From: Fusarium oxysporum f. sp. lycopersici 4287
Taxonomy: Eukaryota > Ascomycota > Sordariomycetes > Hypocreales > Nectriaceae
Direction of reading: 5' to 3'
Assembly: GCF_000149955.1 (NCBI RefSeq)
Contig: NC_030986.1
Location: 2,882,084-2,946,083, forward strand
Length of the DNA: 64,000 nucleotides
Under the pieces are notes generated by a model, which was given only the letters and a program-made list of their open reading frames with translations, searched no databases and had not been told where the DNA came from. The position numbers and the translations under genes were made by a program. This document shows, piece after piece, positions 45,933 through 58,135 of the stretch; positions within the stretch are counted from its first letter, which is position 1, and each line of letters begins with the position of its first letter.

Positions 45933-47068
45933 TAGGATAATGAGAAAGATGGGGCACCGGCCTCTACTGTCCTATCAGATCATAGCATTAACAGCTCCTC
46001 GGTGAGCTTAGATGAGCCATAATAGGAAAGTTTACGTCACGTGAAGTTACTGCATGCACTGACAGGCGAATAGCAATGCTTCCCTTTTTGACAGATGCCT
46101 TGAGTCAAGGACAAACATAAACTTTGACTGAAACGAGCTTGACTGCGGATGGCTGAAGATAAGCATCGCATTGGAATGCATATCGGGTTCTAGACCGCCC
46201 TCTTTAGCATCTTACGTATAAGCACTTGCCTTTGGGGTTTCTTAAATTAAGCCGACATTCACAACGTTGATACCACGGAGCATTGGTCAAACCCGCCTCA
46301 GTAACAAGATTCGGATATAGGCAATATGCATATTTCCTGCAACTCTATAACTGTATCTCTGTCTACACCTGAAGTGTTACAATGGTTCAGTGGGTCTAGA
46401 ACACAAGTACGAGAGTTCATCCGACAGTCCGTCTCAGACAAAGTGCACAAAATGTTGGTCAGCGCAATAACAACACAGCACAGGCGCCGAGCTGAGTCTC
46501 TTCCAGTAGGGATAAAGATCCACACGGCCGTTTTTGGCGTATTCCTTGGGGCGAACAGACACCAGGCTAGGTTACAAGGGTGGCACGATTTTCCGGAATG
46601 TTCTATAAAAAGGTACCAGACGCGGAGCAGCACAGCCATGCAGACGCAGCAGAGACGAGCATGCACCCGAGAACTGGATCCCACGACGGAGCCAAGACTT
46701 TGAAGGAGCCATTAGAATCTCGACAACTTCTCACCATCCTTCGACTTTTCCTGGGCAAAATGGATTCTCTCCCTTTTCTGTCTGATGTGCAGAGCCAATC
46801 TCGGCTACCGCTAAGCCCCTCAAAAACGACCGATGGAGCACCCAAGCCAAGGGGTCTAAAGTATGACGCAGCTGGTCTGGAGATCTGATGTACCCTTATG
46901 GTGTAGTGTGCGGCAATTGGGGGTTAATTTTTCACTGTCCAGATCATCTCCATAATCAACTCCCAGCCTGATGGTCTGGATTGTGAAGCGCAACATGAGG
47001 CGTACCGCCATGCGCCTTTCTGACAGGCATTTGTGTACACATACACACATAAATTTATTACTGCGGCG
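45933..47068. other. Intergenic; upstream of factor B
   Basis: About 1.1 kb. The 200 bases next to factor B include a TCACGTGA palindrome. A plus-strand frame at 46598-46888 encodes a protein-like end (LRLFLGKMDSLPFLSD), but with no exon partner and no clear start it is not called as a gene. Confidence 0.45.
46037..46044. promoter_or_regulatory. TCACGTGA palindrome upstream of factor B
   Basis: This perfect palindrome with a CACGTG core lies 105 bases upstream of the factor B ATG. It is the same word found upstream of the zinc-finger gene at 20633. A bHLH site is plausible; function is inferred from position. Confidence 0.35.
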
Positions 47069-48422
47069 TCAATTATTGAGCTCGGTCTCCGGGGTGGCAC
47101 GCACTTGATGACAGGTAAGTTGTAACTCGTCGATGAAATCCCTGAGGTTTGTCTGGGTCGAGGAGCATGAGTAAGAGGCGATGATCATGGACCGTAAGCC
47201 CCCTGTTTTACGGACACTTTCCCCTAAGGCGCAATTGGTGACTCGTGTAACTAACTGCTGGCGCTGCTGGGCATCACACATGAGTCGGCCGAGAGAAATC
47301 TGGAGAACACAGAGTACGAGTCGGGTACCGAAGTCTAAAATCGCCCAAGACTTTACTGATGGGGACCTGTCTTGAGTATACGATATTTTACCCATCATGT
47401 GCTGTCGAGTCGGTCTGAAATACGAGAAGCGAAACATCGTAACCGGGTAGATTTCCCCAGTTTATTGGATTCCTGCTGCAACCTCTGCGCCAGACGGTCC
47501 ATTCTGTTGAGAGCGGCCAACCACGGCTGGGCGTTGTATTTTTGTGAGTTGGTTTTTGCAGATCTTACGAGGGCGAGAACCAGCCACAGACGGGCCAAAT
47601 GGGAATAAGATAATTCCGATGTGAAGGAATAGGGGGCCTAGGGGGCCAATGCAGGAGTTTGAAGCAGGGCGAGACTTACTGGAGTTTCTCAATTTCTGAC
47701 TGCGATGACGAGTTTTGTTTTGACCTCCAATGGGAATGACGATGGGAGAAGCTTACACATGATGGTGGTGAAAAGAAGTGAGGACTTTTCATGATTCGAC
47801 GAGGTGCCGATGCCGATAAATGTAACCGGTTTGGGCGTCGTCGACGGCAGAAGGCAGCCACAAGATCAATACCAAGACCAACCATCAGGAACATGACTGT
47901 TTCGGGATGTGGCTGATTCCCGGGAGTCCCAAAAAGTTTGCTTCATGCAGATCACAGTTTGCAGTCGAAGACAAAACAACAGCGAAAAGATTAGACTGGA
48001 TATGGGGAAATTGAGCGATCGAGTTGTACGTAACTGATAATCTTAGACCAGAAACCCACCATCTCAATCTGTTAACTGGTATTCAATGTGAGGCAACCGT
48101 TCGGGGGAACGCCCAGAAGGAAACGCTGAAACTTCGAAACGGCCAAGCACTGTGAGCGACAGGGAGACCGTGGGGTTGACGGTTGGCTCTCGCTGATCCA
48201 TCCTGCTTCTCCGATCCCTGGCATAATAATAGTGCTGGTACTGGCCAAGTAATGAAGCATCAAGGAGGTGTATGTAATTCCAATCTCTAAGCCAATCCAA
48301 CCGTACTGTTGCATTACTGTCAACACCAATTCAGCCTGGCTGAGGATCATCATAAACAATCTGAGCATCAGATATCTAAAGTCACTCTCAGGTACTTGCA
48401 GGTACCACAACGCAGGGTCCAT
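47069..48422 (-). other. Possible decayed or multi-exon gene
   Basis: Several minus-strand segments look protein-coding but in different frames. One is near 48340-48064 (RLDWLRDWNYIHLLDASLLG, ending at 48064). Another is at 47600-47395 (LAALNRMDRLAQRLQQESNK). A third is at 47350-47069 (LDFGTRLVLCVLQISLGRL, then LRDFIDELQLTC). The last two resemble the helical C-terminal part of fungal transcription factors. I could not build one consistent exon chain. It is either a gene with several introns or a relic. Confidence 0.3.
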
Positions 48423-50478
48423 TTGTATCGTGTCAGTGTGTTTACTCTATGTACGTAGGCCCTTGAGGCTCAATCCCACTCTGTCTACCACAGTTGCATC
48501 TTTGGACTCGCCATAGCGGCAGCTAATTGCACCAGATGGACACCACTAACTAGGTAATAATTATGTTGCACACTGATTTTTCTCGGCCTTTTCTCAACGC
48601 CCCGGACTTCCTTGTCGTCGGCGACCCCATGCACTTTGGCGCTCGCAACAGAGAAAAGCACCTCACCTCACCCTTGAGGAGAAATCTGCGCACCGTTGGC
48701 CAAAGCACACCCTGAGCTGAGCATTGGGCAACGAAGATTCGCAATGCTTGCTCTAGAAGGCTTACTTTCGGTATTCACAGCCATGCCTCAGCTGTTGATG
48801 GTGAGGGGGGGCCTCAGGTGCGTTTTATGCTGGTGCAATAGAAGGAATCTAGGGACTCAAAGAGATTTACAGAGGTTTGTAGATCAAACATTGAAATACG
48901 AGGAACCCCAGGCACATGTTTCGAAATGGCAGGGTCGTGACTATTGTCCAATGTGGTATTTATTCATTCAACTCCCAGACAATAAGTGGCATCATCGTAC
49001 TATAGACAGCTAGCTTACCAGGGAAGCGATGTTGAAGCTTCAAAATACAGGATCAATTACTTCACAACCGAGCGTCTTTCAAACAGACTAACAATATGAA
49101 TTGATTACTCGCTTCCCTGCCGACATTAGATGATGTCTCTCTTTCTCTCCCTTTCAAGTCTCAGTCTTGGCTTTTGTGGTGAATCAAATGTCTTCTCCAC
49201 TTGTCATCAGTCTGAAATCACTCCGCAGACCAGTCAAGAGATGGATGAGCCGCCCAGACCAGAAAAGACCCGCTACTATGAAAAAGGATTCAAGGATTCG
49301 AATTGGATGCCTCGTTTCCATTGTCACGGATCCGTAATGGTATTGGTAGCGGCGTAGCTAAGCTACAGCACCTGCGACACGACGCGGCACAACACGAGTA
49401 ACAAGGCGATAAACATGAATAGAGCACAAGCACGAGCCTGTCTGGGGCTGGAGAAAAGAGAGACATGACATCCCATCGTAAGAGGGTGAATACAGATGCA
49501 TGGATGTGGATGTGAATAGCGCACTGTTTTAGACACGGTATATCCGGTTTCCGCAGTTGACAAATCAACTGAATCAGCGGGGGTTTTGGTGATTCAAATG
49601 TCTTTGACTGACAGCTCCCGTTCAGCCCGTCGCCCGTCTTTCTGGGCTTCTTTTTTTCCTCTTCAGTTCAGGAGAAGCCAATCCCCTCTAAGCACCACTC
49701 GCACTCAAGCAGCCAACGTCATTGCGTATCCACCAAGTCCCGAGCCCCCGAACCCGGACCCGACCCCGTTGATCCAGAGACACACCCAAAAGTAGCAGCA
49801 AAACCACCCAAGTACCAGGCGAGTACCTGAAGTACCTGCTAATTAACCAGCCAGCGTCAAGCTCTGCCAGGCCTTTTATGGGCCTTGAGTCTCCATCTCT
49901 TGGGGGGCTTGTCCCGGCGCAGGGAAGACCCGTCCTAGATCTGACACGCAGCCACAGACTAAAATACTGTGTGCCCTGCGTATTCCCTCCCTTAGTATCT
50001 AGCGGAAAAGGGCTTTTGCCTGACTTTTTTCTCTCTTAGTTGACGCTTGCTGCCGTCTCTTCCACTCCAGTCTGAAGTCAAGTTCTCCGTTGAGCTCTCC
50101 TCAGTTGCAGTTTCTTTTCTTTCTTCTTTCTTTTGTTGCTGGCAGTCCCCTGACAATAAAGAATTGCCCATCCGCCGGTCCCCTTTTACACACCTTTTTT
50201 TTTTTTTTTTTAACCAGGTTTCTTACTTACCAGCTTACTTACTGCCTTGCCTGACCAAGCTTGCATAGCTTAGCTCACCTTGCTTGCCCTGCCTTGCATT
50301 GCCTTGTTCTCTTTGAACTGTCACTCGTTTTGCCACAAGTACCCTCTGCTGCCATTCTTAGCATAGGTACTCTACCTTTCCTGTTCATCTGCTTTGCTGC
50401 ATATGTAACGCTGGCGTCTAGACGATCTGGTCACCTCTTGCATTTACTTGCTAGGACGAACGAATTGCCCTGCCCGTC
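48423..50478. other. 2 kb intergenic region with long promoter
   Basis: No gene is recognised. The last 700 bases before 50479 are pyrimidine-rich, include a 17-base T run (50195-50211) and repeated CTTGC/TTACC words, and look like the promoter and leader of the large plus-strand gene. Confidence 0.5.
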
Positions 50479-53400
50479 ATGACGTCGAGCAGGTCCTTCC
50501 GGGCTTCTATAATGCCCTCTATGCTGCGGTCAAACACAGATCCTGATTCTTCATCTTCTACTCGCAAGAGCGTAAAAAAGTCAAACACTTCCGATCTCGC
50601 TCACCTGCGTGGTTCAAACATTGGGTCGTCAAAGTCCACCACAAACTTGCCTCACATGGGCTCCAACTCGCAGCAAGACCAAGACGCTGTACAACACAAC
50701 CGTCCACGTTCCGCCGAGCAAAAGACTATTCGTAAACGCAACGACTCTACTCAAAAAGTGTCCTTGCCCAAATCCCAGTCGACGACAAACCTTTCTCCTA
50801 CCAAGGGTTCAACTCGCTGGAGAAATCGACTTTCATCTTTTCTTCCATCGCTCGTTCTGCCATCTGAGCCTACGCCAAAATCTGTACCAACACCTCCGGT
50901 ACCTGCGGCGCCCTCCGCTTCCGCTTCCGCTGTTACAGCCGCTGTTTCTCCTGCACCCACCAAATCTTCTTCTCCCACGGATACCTCGACCACCACTAAC
51001 ACCGCTGCAACCCCTCCTACAACCGTTGACGATAGCGCCTCGTCTACTACTCCCAGCATCATCGACCCCACCGTCCGGATGACGAGCGATTACCACGACG
51101 CCCTCACCCACCAGGCACATGGCCAATACCAACCAGGCCATGCTGGTTCCCCGCCTAGTCCGGACTCGATCCCAACCCGCGGCAGCGACAGCCTCGATGG
51201 CTCATTAAACCCTCAGCCTCAGATCATGGCGCCGATTCCTCCATCCCCAGAGGTCCAGAGAGCCACCATGAGCCCCCAGGAACCCAACATGCCACCTCCT
51301 CCGATTCCTACTTCTCCTTCAGATAATGTCAGCAGTGGTGGTGGAAAGTTGCGAAAGGAAAACCCCGCCGCTCGATCACGAAGTGGCTCTCTCCAGCACA
51401 CATCCAGCAACTCCAATGGTGACTCCATCCAGGCTCTCAAGACTCGACAAACTTCTCCAGTTCCTGATCGTGGTCGCCGCTCATCTTCAGTCCAGTCTCC
51501 TAACAGCCGCAATAACAACACCAAGAGCCGCGTAGTTTCCACACCCCTCGCCATCAGACCAGGTTCATCAAAGGGTGATGCGAGCCAGAGCCCAACGCGG
51601 GGTCGTCTCCGAAGAAGTTGGTTGCCTGGTGGAAGATCGCGATCAAACTCGATGGACGTCTCCAACACAAATACCTCAACCGCGTGGGTACTGTCCGACG
51701 ATACACAAGCTGAGTACAATGCTTCGTTTCTCAAGAACGGAGAAAAGGTAAGTGACGTTGCTCTACCGTCAAACCCTGGTTTCAGAGTTAATATTTGCGC
51801 TCGATTAGGTTCCGGAACTATGGAACGAAAGCGGAGCTGTGCTTGTCTACCTTTACCCCAAGGGCAGTGGCTTCGGGCCGTCGTTCAAGGTTCAAGAATT
51901 CACAATCAGTTCGTCCTGGGTTTTCAATGAACTTATTCAGCGAGAGCGAGAGATGCCTATGGGTAGGGACCGAACTAGGAGTTTCAGCGGCCGCGACAGC
52001 CTGACGGCCGAAGATGCGAACCGATTCATCTCCCCACCAAACTCGCCTCCTGCTCCGGATGATGGATATGATGACTGCCTCCACCTGTATCTTCCCAATG
52101 GAACTCCCGGCCAAGAAACACCACCCGACATGGATCGCTTGATTGCTATCCGCAACCTGTTCGCCTTCTTGACCGGACAGCCTCTCGTTGCGACCAAGGC
52201 TCGCCCTACCAACTTCCATGCTTTCCTAGAGATTTCAAAGCTTTTGGAAGAGTATGGCTTCACAAGTTATGATGGAACCACTTTTGGAGACGCTGTTGAT
52301 CTTAGTTTCGGGTTTTACATGGACCAGCATGCTCTTGCAGACTGCCGGAACAGCCGGGAGAAGACTCTCGAGGCATTGATTCTGGGCGAGCGCATGCGAT
52401 CAGCCGATCTCTACAATGAAGCATTTGCCCATGCTGCGGGCAAGCTTCCAGCTATCCAAGATCTGAAGCTTCCTCTCTGGAACCAGGTTTCGGAAAAGAC
52501 ACGCACGAACTTGGAACGTGCCAGTACCGATCTGAACAACCGCCAGCATAACGCCAATATGCACCTGGAGCAATTCGAATTCCCTGCACTTTTCTCAGGT
52601 ATTGCAAACTCAACTTCCATGTCAGAGCTTAGAAGCGTCCGCTTCAAGGTGTGGAAGCAGTCATTCACCAAGATGCGTAATTTCGCTCTGAGCTACTACA
52701 AGACAGCATTCGGCAACTGGCCACCCAAAGCCAGCAGCAAGAAGAACCCATTCTCCGAGAGCGGCCTCAACAGACTTGTCCTCAAGGTTTTGTATTCTGA
52801 CATGTGTGCTCTTTATGACTTGCTCGTCGACCGCACCAACCGAACTTCGAGAATCATGGATGCTGTTCCTGAACTTTCTAACGATCCCGATAAGATGATC
52901 ATGTCTGCACTGCGAAACATCATGTCCGAATTCGATCGCTCGAAGCCGCCTGTTCTTCCTCCCATTCCTTACGATTGTCCGCAATTGCCTACTGCGACAT
53001 CTATCCTGGAAACTTACGATACGCTGTCGCCAAAGAAACAGGCAAAATTCGACAAGAGCATCAAGGAACATGAACTCATGCTCATGTTAAATAAGGCTTA
53101 CAATTATGATACTAATGCCACCAAGGTTCCTTTCTTGGACAAGTTTAAGGAGTTTGAGCTTCGTGAGGCTCGAGGCAAGACGCCTCAAGATTTTGCTGAC
53201 CAGCGCATTGGTTACTGGCTGTTCCTTTACGTTGTCATCCAGTCACTTCCTGTCTTGGTTGTGGATGCTCCAGGCATGCAGTTCACTGAAGGTGTTGAGT
53301 ACTTCCTCTGTGAGCCTCCTCTAGGTAACCCTCCTTGGGTTCCGGATCAGCAAGTCAAGAAGATGTGGTATGAGGTGGCCGGCACAGGTGGCTTGGTCGA

Positions 53401-53965
53401 GCTCTCTCAAGATGCTGTTCTTTTCAGCGTGGAAGCCACTTACCACCGAAGTCACTGCTGGCTTGCTGCTACCCAGTGGGAGAGCGGCGCTTCAGGACTT
53501 CAAGCCCAGGCACCAACGGAACCTTCGCTGTCACCTTTGCAGCCCCCGCGGTCCATGTTCCTTGATGAGGACTTTATGCCCACACCACCACCATCTTTCG
53601 GCAACGGTTACAACACTCCTCCATCCCCTATTGGCAGCCCTTCGGGCTCTCTTCGCCCTCGAACTCACTCGCCAGGCGGAAGCCGAGCCAATCAAGCTTG
53701 GCGATCCAGTATCGCCCTGGGATTGGAGCCTGTACCTCTCCAGCCCCCAAGCCCATTCGGAGAACGTAGTAGTTCTCTTGGTGGACGTCCTCCCAGTCTT
53801 ATGATGGGTTCGCGGAACTCATCTGTGGGTAACCTGGCAGCCTTTGGCCACCAGGGCTTCCCTCAAACAGAGTCACCTCCTCCCGAGCAGACTGGCGCAA
53901 CCTTCGACGATATCTTGCGCAGCGATGCCATGAAGAAAGAAAAGAAGAAGAGCCGCTTTTTCTAA
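50479..53965 (+). CDS. Large fungal protein of unknown function, 1141 aa, two exons
   Basis: Exons 50479-51747 and 51809-53965 flank a 61-nt intron (GTAAGT...TTAG, phase 0). Residues 1 to about 410 are low complexity: Ser/Thr/Pro-rich with an Arg/Ser tail (RRSWLPGGRSRSNSMD). A conserved-looking globular core of about 450 residues begins around residue 400 (WVLSDDTQAEYN; VPELWNESGAVLVYLYPKG; SWVFNELIQRE). It continues through FHAFLEISKLLEEYGF, ALILGERMRSADLYNEAFAH, DFADQRIGYWLFLYVVIQSL and HRSHCWLAATQW. The end is again Ser/Pro/Gly-rich with a Lys-rich tip (KKEKKKSRFF). From memory this layout matches fungal proteins carrying a domain of unknown function (DUF8004-type); not verified. No membrane segment or enzyme motif is seen. 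The length and layout suggest a cytoplasmic scaffold or polarity-related protein, which is inference. Confidence 0.85.
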
Positions 53966-54933
53966 TTACTGTCGGTTTCCTTGGTCAGAACTTGCCCAGC
54001 GTCATTCGAAGGGCTCTGGAGCTCAATCCTTGTACAGCTAGCTGCCGGGTTCCCTGTATGCGTGCACGACTTTCCGCCGGCTTTGGCGTGCTTTTATCCA
54101 ATCACAGCGACCTTAATATGGCAACGACCTCCTCAGCCGAAGGTTCATTGCAAGTACCTTTTGACTACTTTGCGGGCTGTTACTATTTCTCCTTTTCCTT
54201 TCCTTGACTTTCTCATCTACTTCATCATATACGCAACATCACATACTTTTTGGAAAGGAGGTCGGGCAGAACAAGAACCTAGCCCTTTTACTATTTAACG
54301 ACATTTAGCATGAGAAGAACAAAATCAAAAATCTACACAGATATGTAGTCGGGACGGGATCATAACTATCTAGTTTTAACCTAGACATGGTTGATAGAAA
54401 CGATGTCTTTAATTGGCCGGAAGAAAAAAATGTTTAATTGTTTACTTTTTGCATATGAGGCTTTGGCGTACAGCAAATTTATCGATATTGCAAGATAGAG
54501 CACAACGGCGTTTATTCGGTGGCATTGGTAGGTTTAATTACTTGAGCTAAATACATGGGTTCATTCCACATACGTTTCGTTTATTTTATTATTATTAGTA
54601 TTATTATTATTTGGTTGAGCCAAGATGGAGGTGCCGATACTACATATTTGCACGCATAGTATGTCTTTGAAGTATGTGAATTTTGCACAATGGCTGAATG
54701 TCATTTGGCATTCTCTTTTTTTATTCATATGTTTTTGATATGTGCCTATATTATGAGCCCAGTCTTGTTTACCAATCTAAGCGAGAACGCCATGTAATGA
54801 TATCCCTGAACCTTGGGACTTTCCAGATATATATCGTGCCATGCCGTTCCAGTTCCATATACGTGCCGGCCGTAAATCGTAACCATACTATTTATCTCCC
54901 CAAGAATTTTGGTATATTTTCAGGTGAGAACCC
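53966..54933. other. AT-rich spacer between convergent genes
   Basis: About 970 bases hold the 3' flanks of the plus-strand gene at 50479 and the minus-strand F-box gene. There is an ATT microsatellite at about 54580-54612. No coding signal is supported. Confidence 0.5.
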
Positions 54934-57900
54934 TCAGAGAGTGACTTTGGTCCACCGACCTCTCTCTGTATGCCACCATCTTTCTTTCTCCTTCTTATCC
55001 GCCACGATGCCATCACGCATATTCCAGCGTCCAGTGCATCCTTCCCTCCCACCGATGAGACTCTCACCAGCATCGCTATCTAAATCTCTCACATCAATAA
55101 GACCGCCTTTTTCGTCTGTAGTACCCCGGTCAGGAAGAAGGTGGTACTTGATAGGGCTTCCAGCCGTACCAATGAATCCAGCCATGGAGAAAGTCTCAGT
55201 GATAGTTCCGTCCTCATCTACTACATTGACGGTGAATTTTGGCCGGGAACGTGCTGCTTCAAGACGGGTTTGGGCGGCAAGCCGTGCGGTATGAAGGCTT
55301 GTGTAAGGGCGGCGTGTGTCGCCAAATGGAGATATCGGGGTCCGTGGAGAAGCGAGAGGTGAGTTGTTGGATTTGAACAGGCGTGTGGGAGACATAGGGC
55401 TTGCCGAGCTCGGAGGAAATGCAAAAGGTGATGAGCTCTCTGGTTGCTCAGAGGTTCGGAATCGATCAGAAGGAAGATCAATTCTCTCGACGGGGTAGCA
55501 CAGATCCTGAAAGATGCCGTCTGGGTCGTTAAGTGCTCGAAGTGTCTTCAAAGCTGGAAATCCTCCTGCAGAGATACTGCGAGCGAGAATATCATCCGCT
55601 GCATTGACACAGGTAGCATGGCTGGTGATATCCCAGTGGAGACACTGCACACTGTTGTTTGCAAGATATGGCATCATCCAGAGTGCGAAGCTATCGTTTT
55701 CCGGCATGATGGGTGGGAAAGTCTGAACCAGAGAAAAGTTGAGCAAGTTTCTCAAATTAGACAAGATGCGCGCTAGAGCAGCGAGAGACGTGAGAGGTGT
55801 GTGTCGAAGAGTAAGCTTACGCAGAGGAAGGCTGGAGGACTGCGTTGCGAATGATGATAGCCCGCTCGAGGTTATACCGCTGATGTGAGACAACGTCAAG
55901 GAGTGTAGAGGCGGCAAAGCGAGGAGAGTTGAGTCGTCGAAGCTATTGGGCGGTAGGTTACAGAGATGAAGATGTTTGAGGTTCGGAAGACGCTTGAGTG
56001 TTGATGTGAGAAGGTTCTCGGGCGTGACGGTAGCTCCTGGGAGACAATGCACAGTAAAGGTTTCCAGGCGAGACCAATTATCATGATATGCCAAAAAGGC
56101 AGCTTCCTGGAAAGGCTTGAGTTCTCCAGGCATTACCAAACCAAGCTGCTGAGTACTCGATTGGATTCTCTGTTGTCTCTGATGGGGTGAAGCTTGTACA
56201 AGCCAGTTCATTTCTCTTAACATAGGTCTTGTTGATAACGCATGGAAGATCTTCTTGAAGGAGTGGTCGTACGGAACCGACAAACCAGTGAGACTCTCGA
56301 GATTGGGACACGCCATGACGAGCGTCGCAATAAGATCCTCATACTCGGCAGTTCCGGAGCCTTTGGCGACAATTTCAGGGGCCGGAACTTTAAGTGCGCG
56401 GACGATTCCGGCGATGTGAGGATTAGAGCGGAGTATGCGCCGAAGCATGAGGACACGAACGCCCTGTGTCATCTTGAATTTCTTCTTGAGAGTTGCTGAG
56501 TCTGGACCCACGAGTTGGATATTTTGGTATCTGAAACCAGTTAGCTTCTCCTCATGTGTGATTGGAAGAGATGTGCCTACAGTGCTATCTGAGCGGGCCT
56601 GTACCACTTGCGGCAAGCCACTGCGATGTTACAAGCATCTCGCATCCAACAAGTTGCACAGCTCCCGCTTTTATCCTCCAGGTGAATGTCTCTTAATTGC
56701 TCCAGTATATTTGAGAGGATCTCTGAGGGCAATCTGGCAAAGAGCTCATTCGGTTGAAGGGGAGCTCGTGAAGAAGCCAGTTTCTTGATGGGCATTGGCC
56801 GTTGATACATATACTCAGGTCGCCATTGAGATGTCGATTCGTTCGTTTCCATACTCGTTCTACTTCCCCAAGAAGGGGTCCGTCTTGCTGAGATCATGCT
56901 TTCTCGAGATTGAAAGGACGATGCAGTCGTAACTGAGTTGTTGGAAAGTTTTCGAGGACGGTTAAGGGCGGCATTTGGCCTCGCACTTGTAGGATCGGCC
57001 AGGGGAGTTTCGAGAACAGCATATGTAGGTCGAGGATACGCTGTTGGAGCAAAGTTGTCTTGTTTGCTCTTTGGAGACTCAGTGTTTGCAAGGAAAGCGT
57101 TGATAGCGTTTTCTTGAACTGAAGACAGATCTTTTGGTGAGCCAAAAGACGGCGGGTGAACTGGCCGGACAGTAATCGTAGGGTCCTTCATAGTTGCAGG
57201 AGTGTCAAGCTTGAGCTGGTTCTTGTGCTGCTTGTCATTGGGCTTTGTTACTGGCGGTGATCCAGCATATGCGGAAGCTCTCTTGGATCTCAGTTTGTTT
57301 GAACCAGGACGGCTATACCAGGAATTAAGTTATTAGTATTAGAAAAACATGTGTTCGAAAGCAACGACCAACAACCTCCGCGAGTCAACGGAAACCGCAA
57401 GTATATCATTCAAAATGGGTGCTAAGGAAGCGAAAAAAGTCCTAGAATCACACCACTTCCCCATGGTACACGCAAATGCCTAGACTAGGCATAATTGGCC
57501 TCTTAGGATAAAGATCTGACGTAGGCAGAAAGATGTTTTCGGCTGTGCCTTTGCGGTAGACAGGGAGCTTGAAGCGCCACGCAGGGGAAAATGTGGACAT
57601 GTAATTTAAAAAAACACATCGAGATGTGAGAGCCTCGTTGGAGCTGAATGCGCTAGAGCGGGAGTCGCATGCGGCCAACACCAAGACCAAGACACTAGGA
57701 CGCCGGGTTTAGGGGTTGGACGAGATGAGGCGTTCTTGTTCTTTTCTCCAGATGTCTTCCATGGGCTTGACTTTGGAACTTTCCAAGGGGTGAAGAGAGG
57801 GAGAAGAATAGAAAAGAAGGGGTTATAAAACAGACAATGCATTATGTTGTTGCGTGGTGTGGTATAGGAATGGGATGTTGAGTATAGCTGACTGTAAAAC

Positions 57901-58135
57901 AGGTGACGAATAATAATAAAAGAAACTCTTTTACTCACACAAGGTCAATCGATTGGCGGTTCTTCTTCGTCTTCCCACTCCCTGCCAATGGATCCTCATC
58001 AATCATAGTAACCGCCCAGACATGTCTCCTAAACTCTTCTGCCCTCTTGTCCTCAATGGCAGACATTGAGCTTCGACCATGGTGAAAGAAGCGCTTGAAC
58101 TCTTGTCCGTGGTGGTTATGTTGAACCTCGAACAT
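54934..58135 (-). CDS. F-box/LRR-like protein, 841 aa, three exons
   Basis: Exons on the minus strand are 58135-57939, 57312-56581 and 56530-54934: 842 codons with matching phases. Exon 1 (MFEVQHNHHGQEFKRFF...) ends in a GTGAGT donor, and exon 2 resumes in phase across a 626-nt intron after TATAG. The long intron is the least certain junction; if it is wrong, ATG 57191 would be the start. An F-box lies at about residues 246-300: ELFARLPSEILSNILEQLRD, with a short Cys insert (SGSCATCW) and then ACRKWYRPAQIALYQNIQLV. Leucine-rich repeats follow (CPNLESLTGLS; LPNLKHLHLCNLPP; LPPLHSLTLSHISG; LRKLTLRHTPL). The end is Ser/Pro-rich plus a compact tail (FTVNVVDEDGTITETFSMAG). F-box proteins recruit substrates to SCF ubiquitin ligases; the target here is unknown. 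Confidence 0.85.

Noticed and set aside
46580..46888. Plus-strand frame with a protein-like C-terminal half
   Set aside because: The open frame begins with GTG, the first ATG is internal, no exon partner was found and the opposite strand is open as well. Kept only as a remark in the intergenic entry.
50751..51734. Long minus-strand frames opposite the gene at 50479
   Set aside because: They mirror Ser/Thr/Pro-rich coding sequence, which produces open antisense frames through codon bias. No independent evidence supports them.
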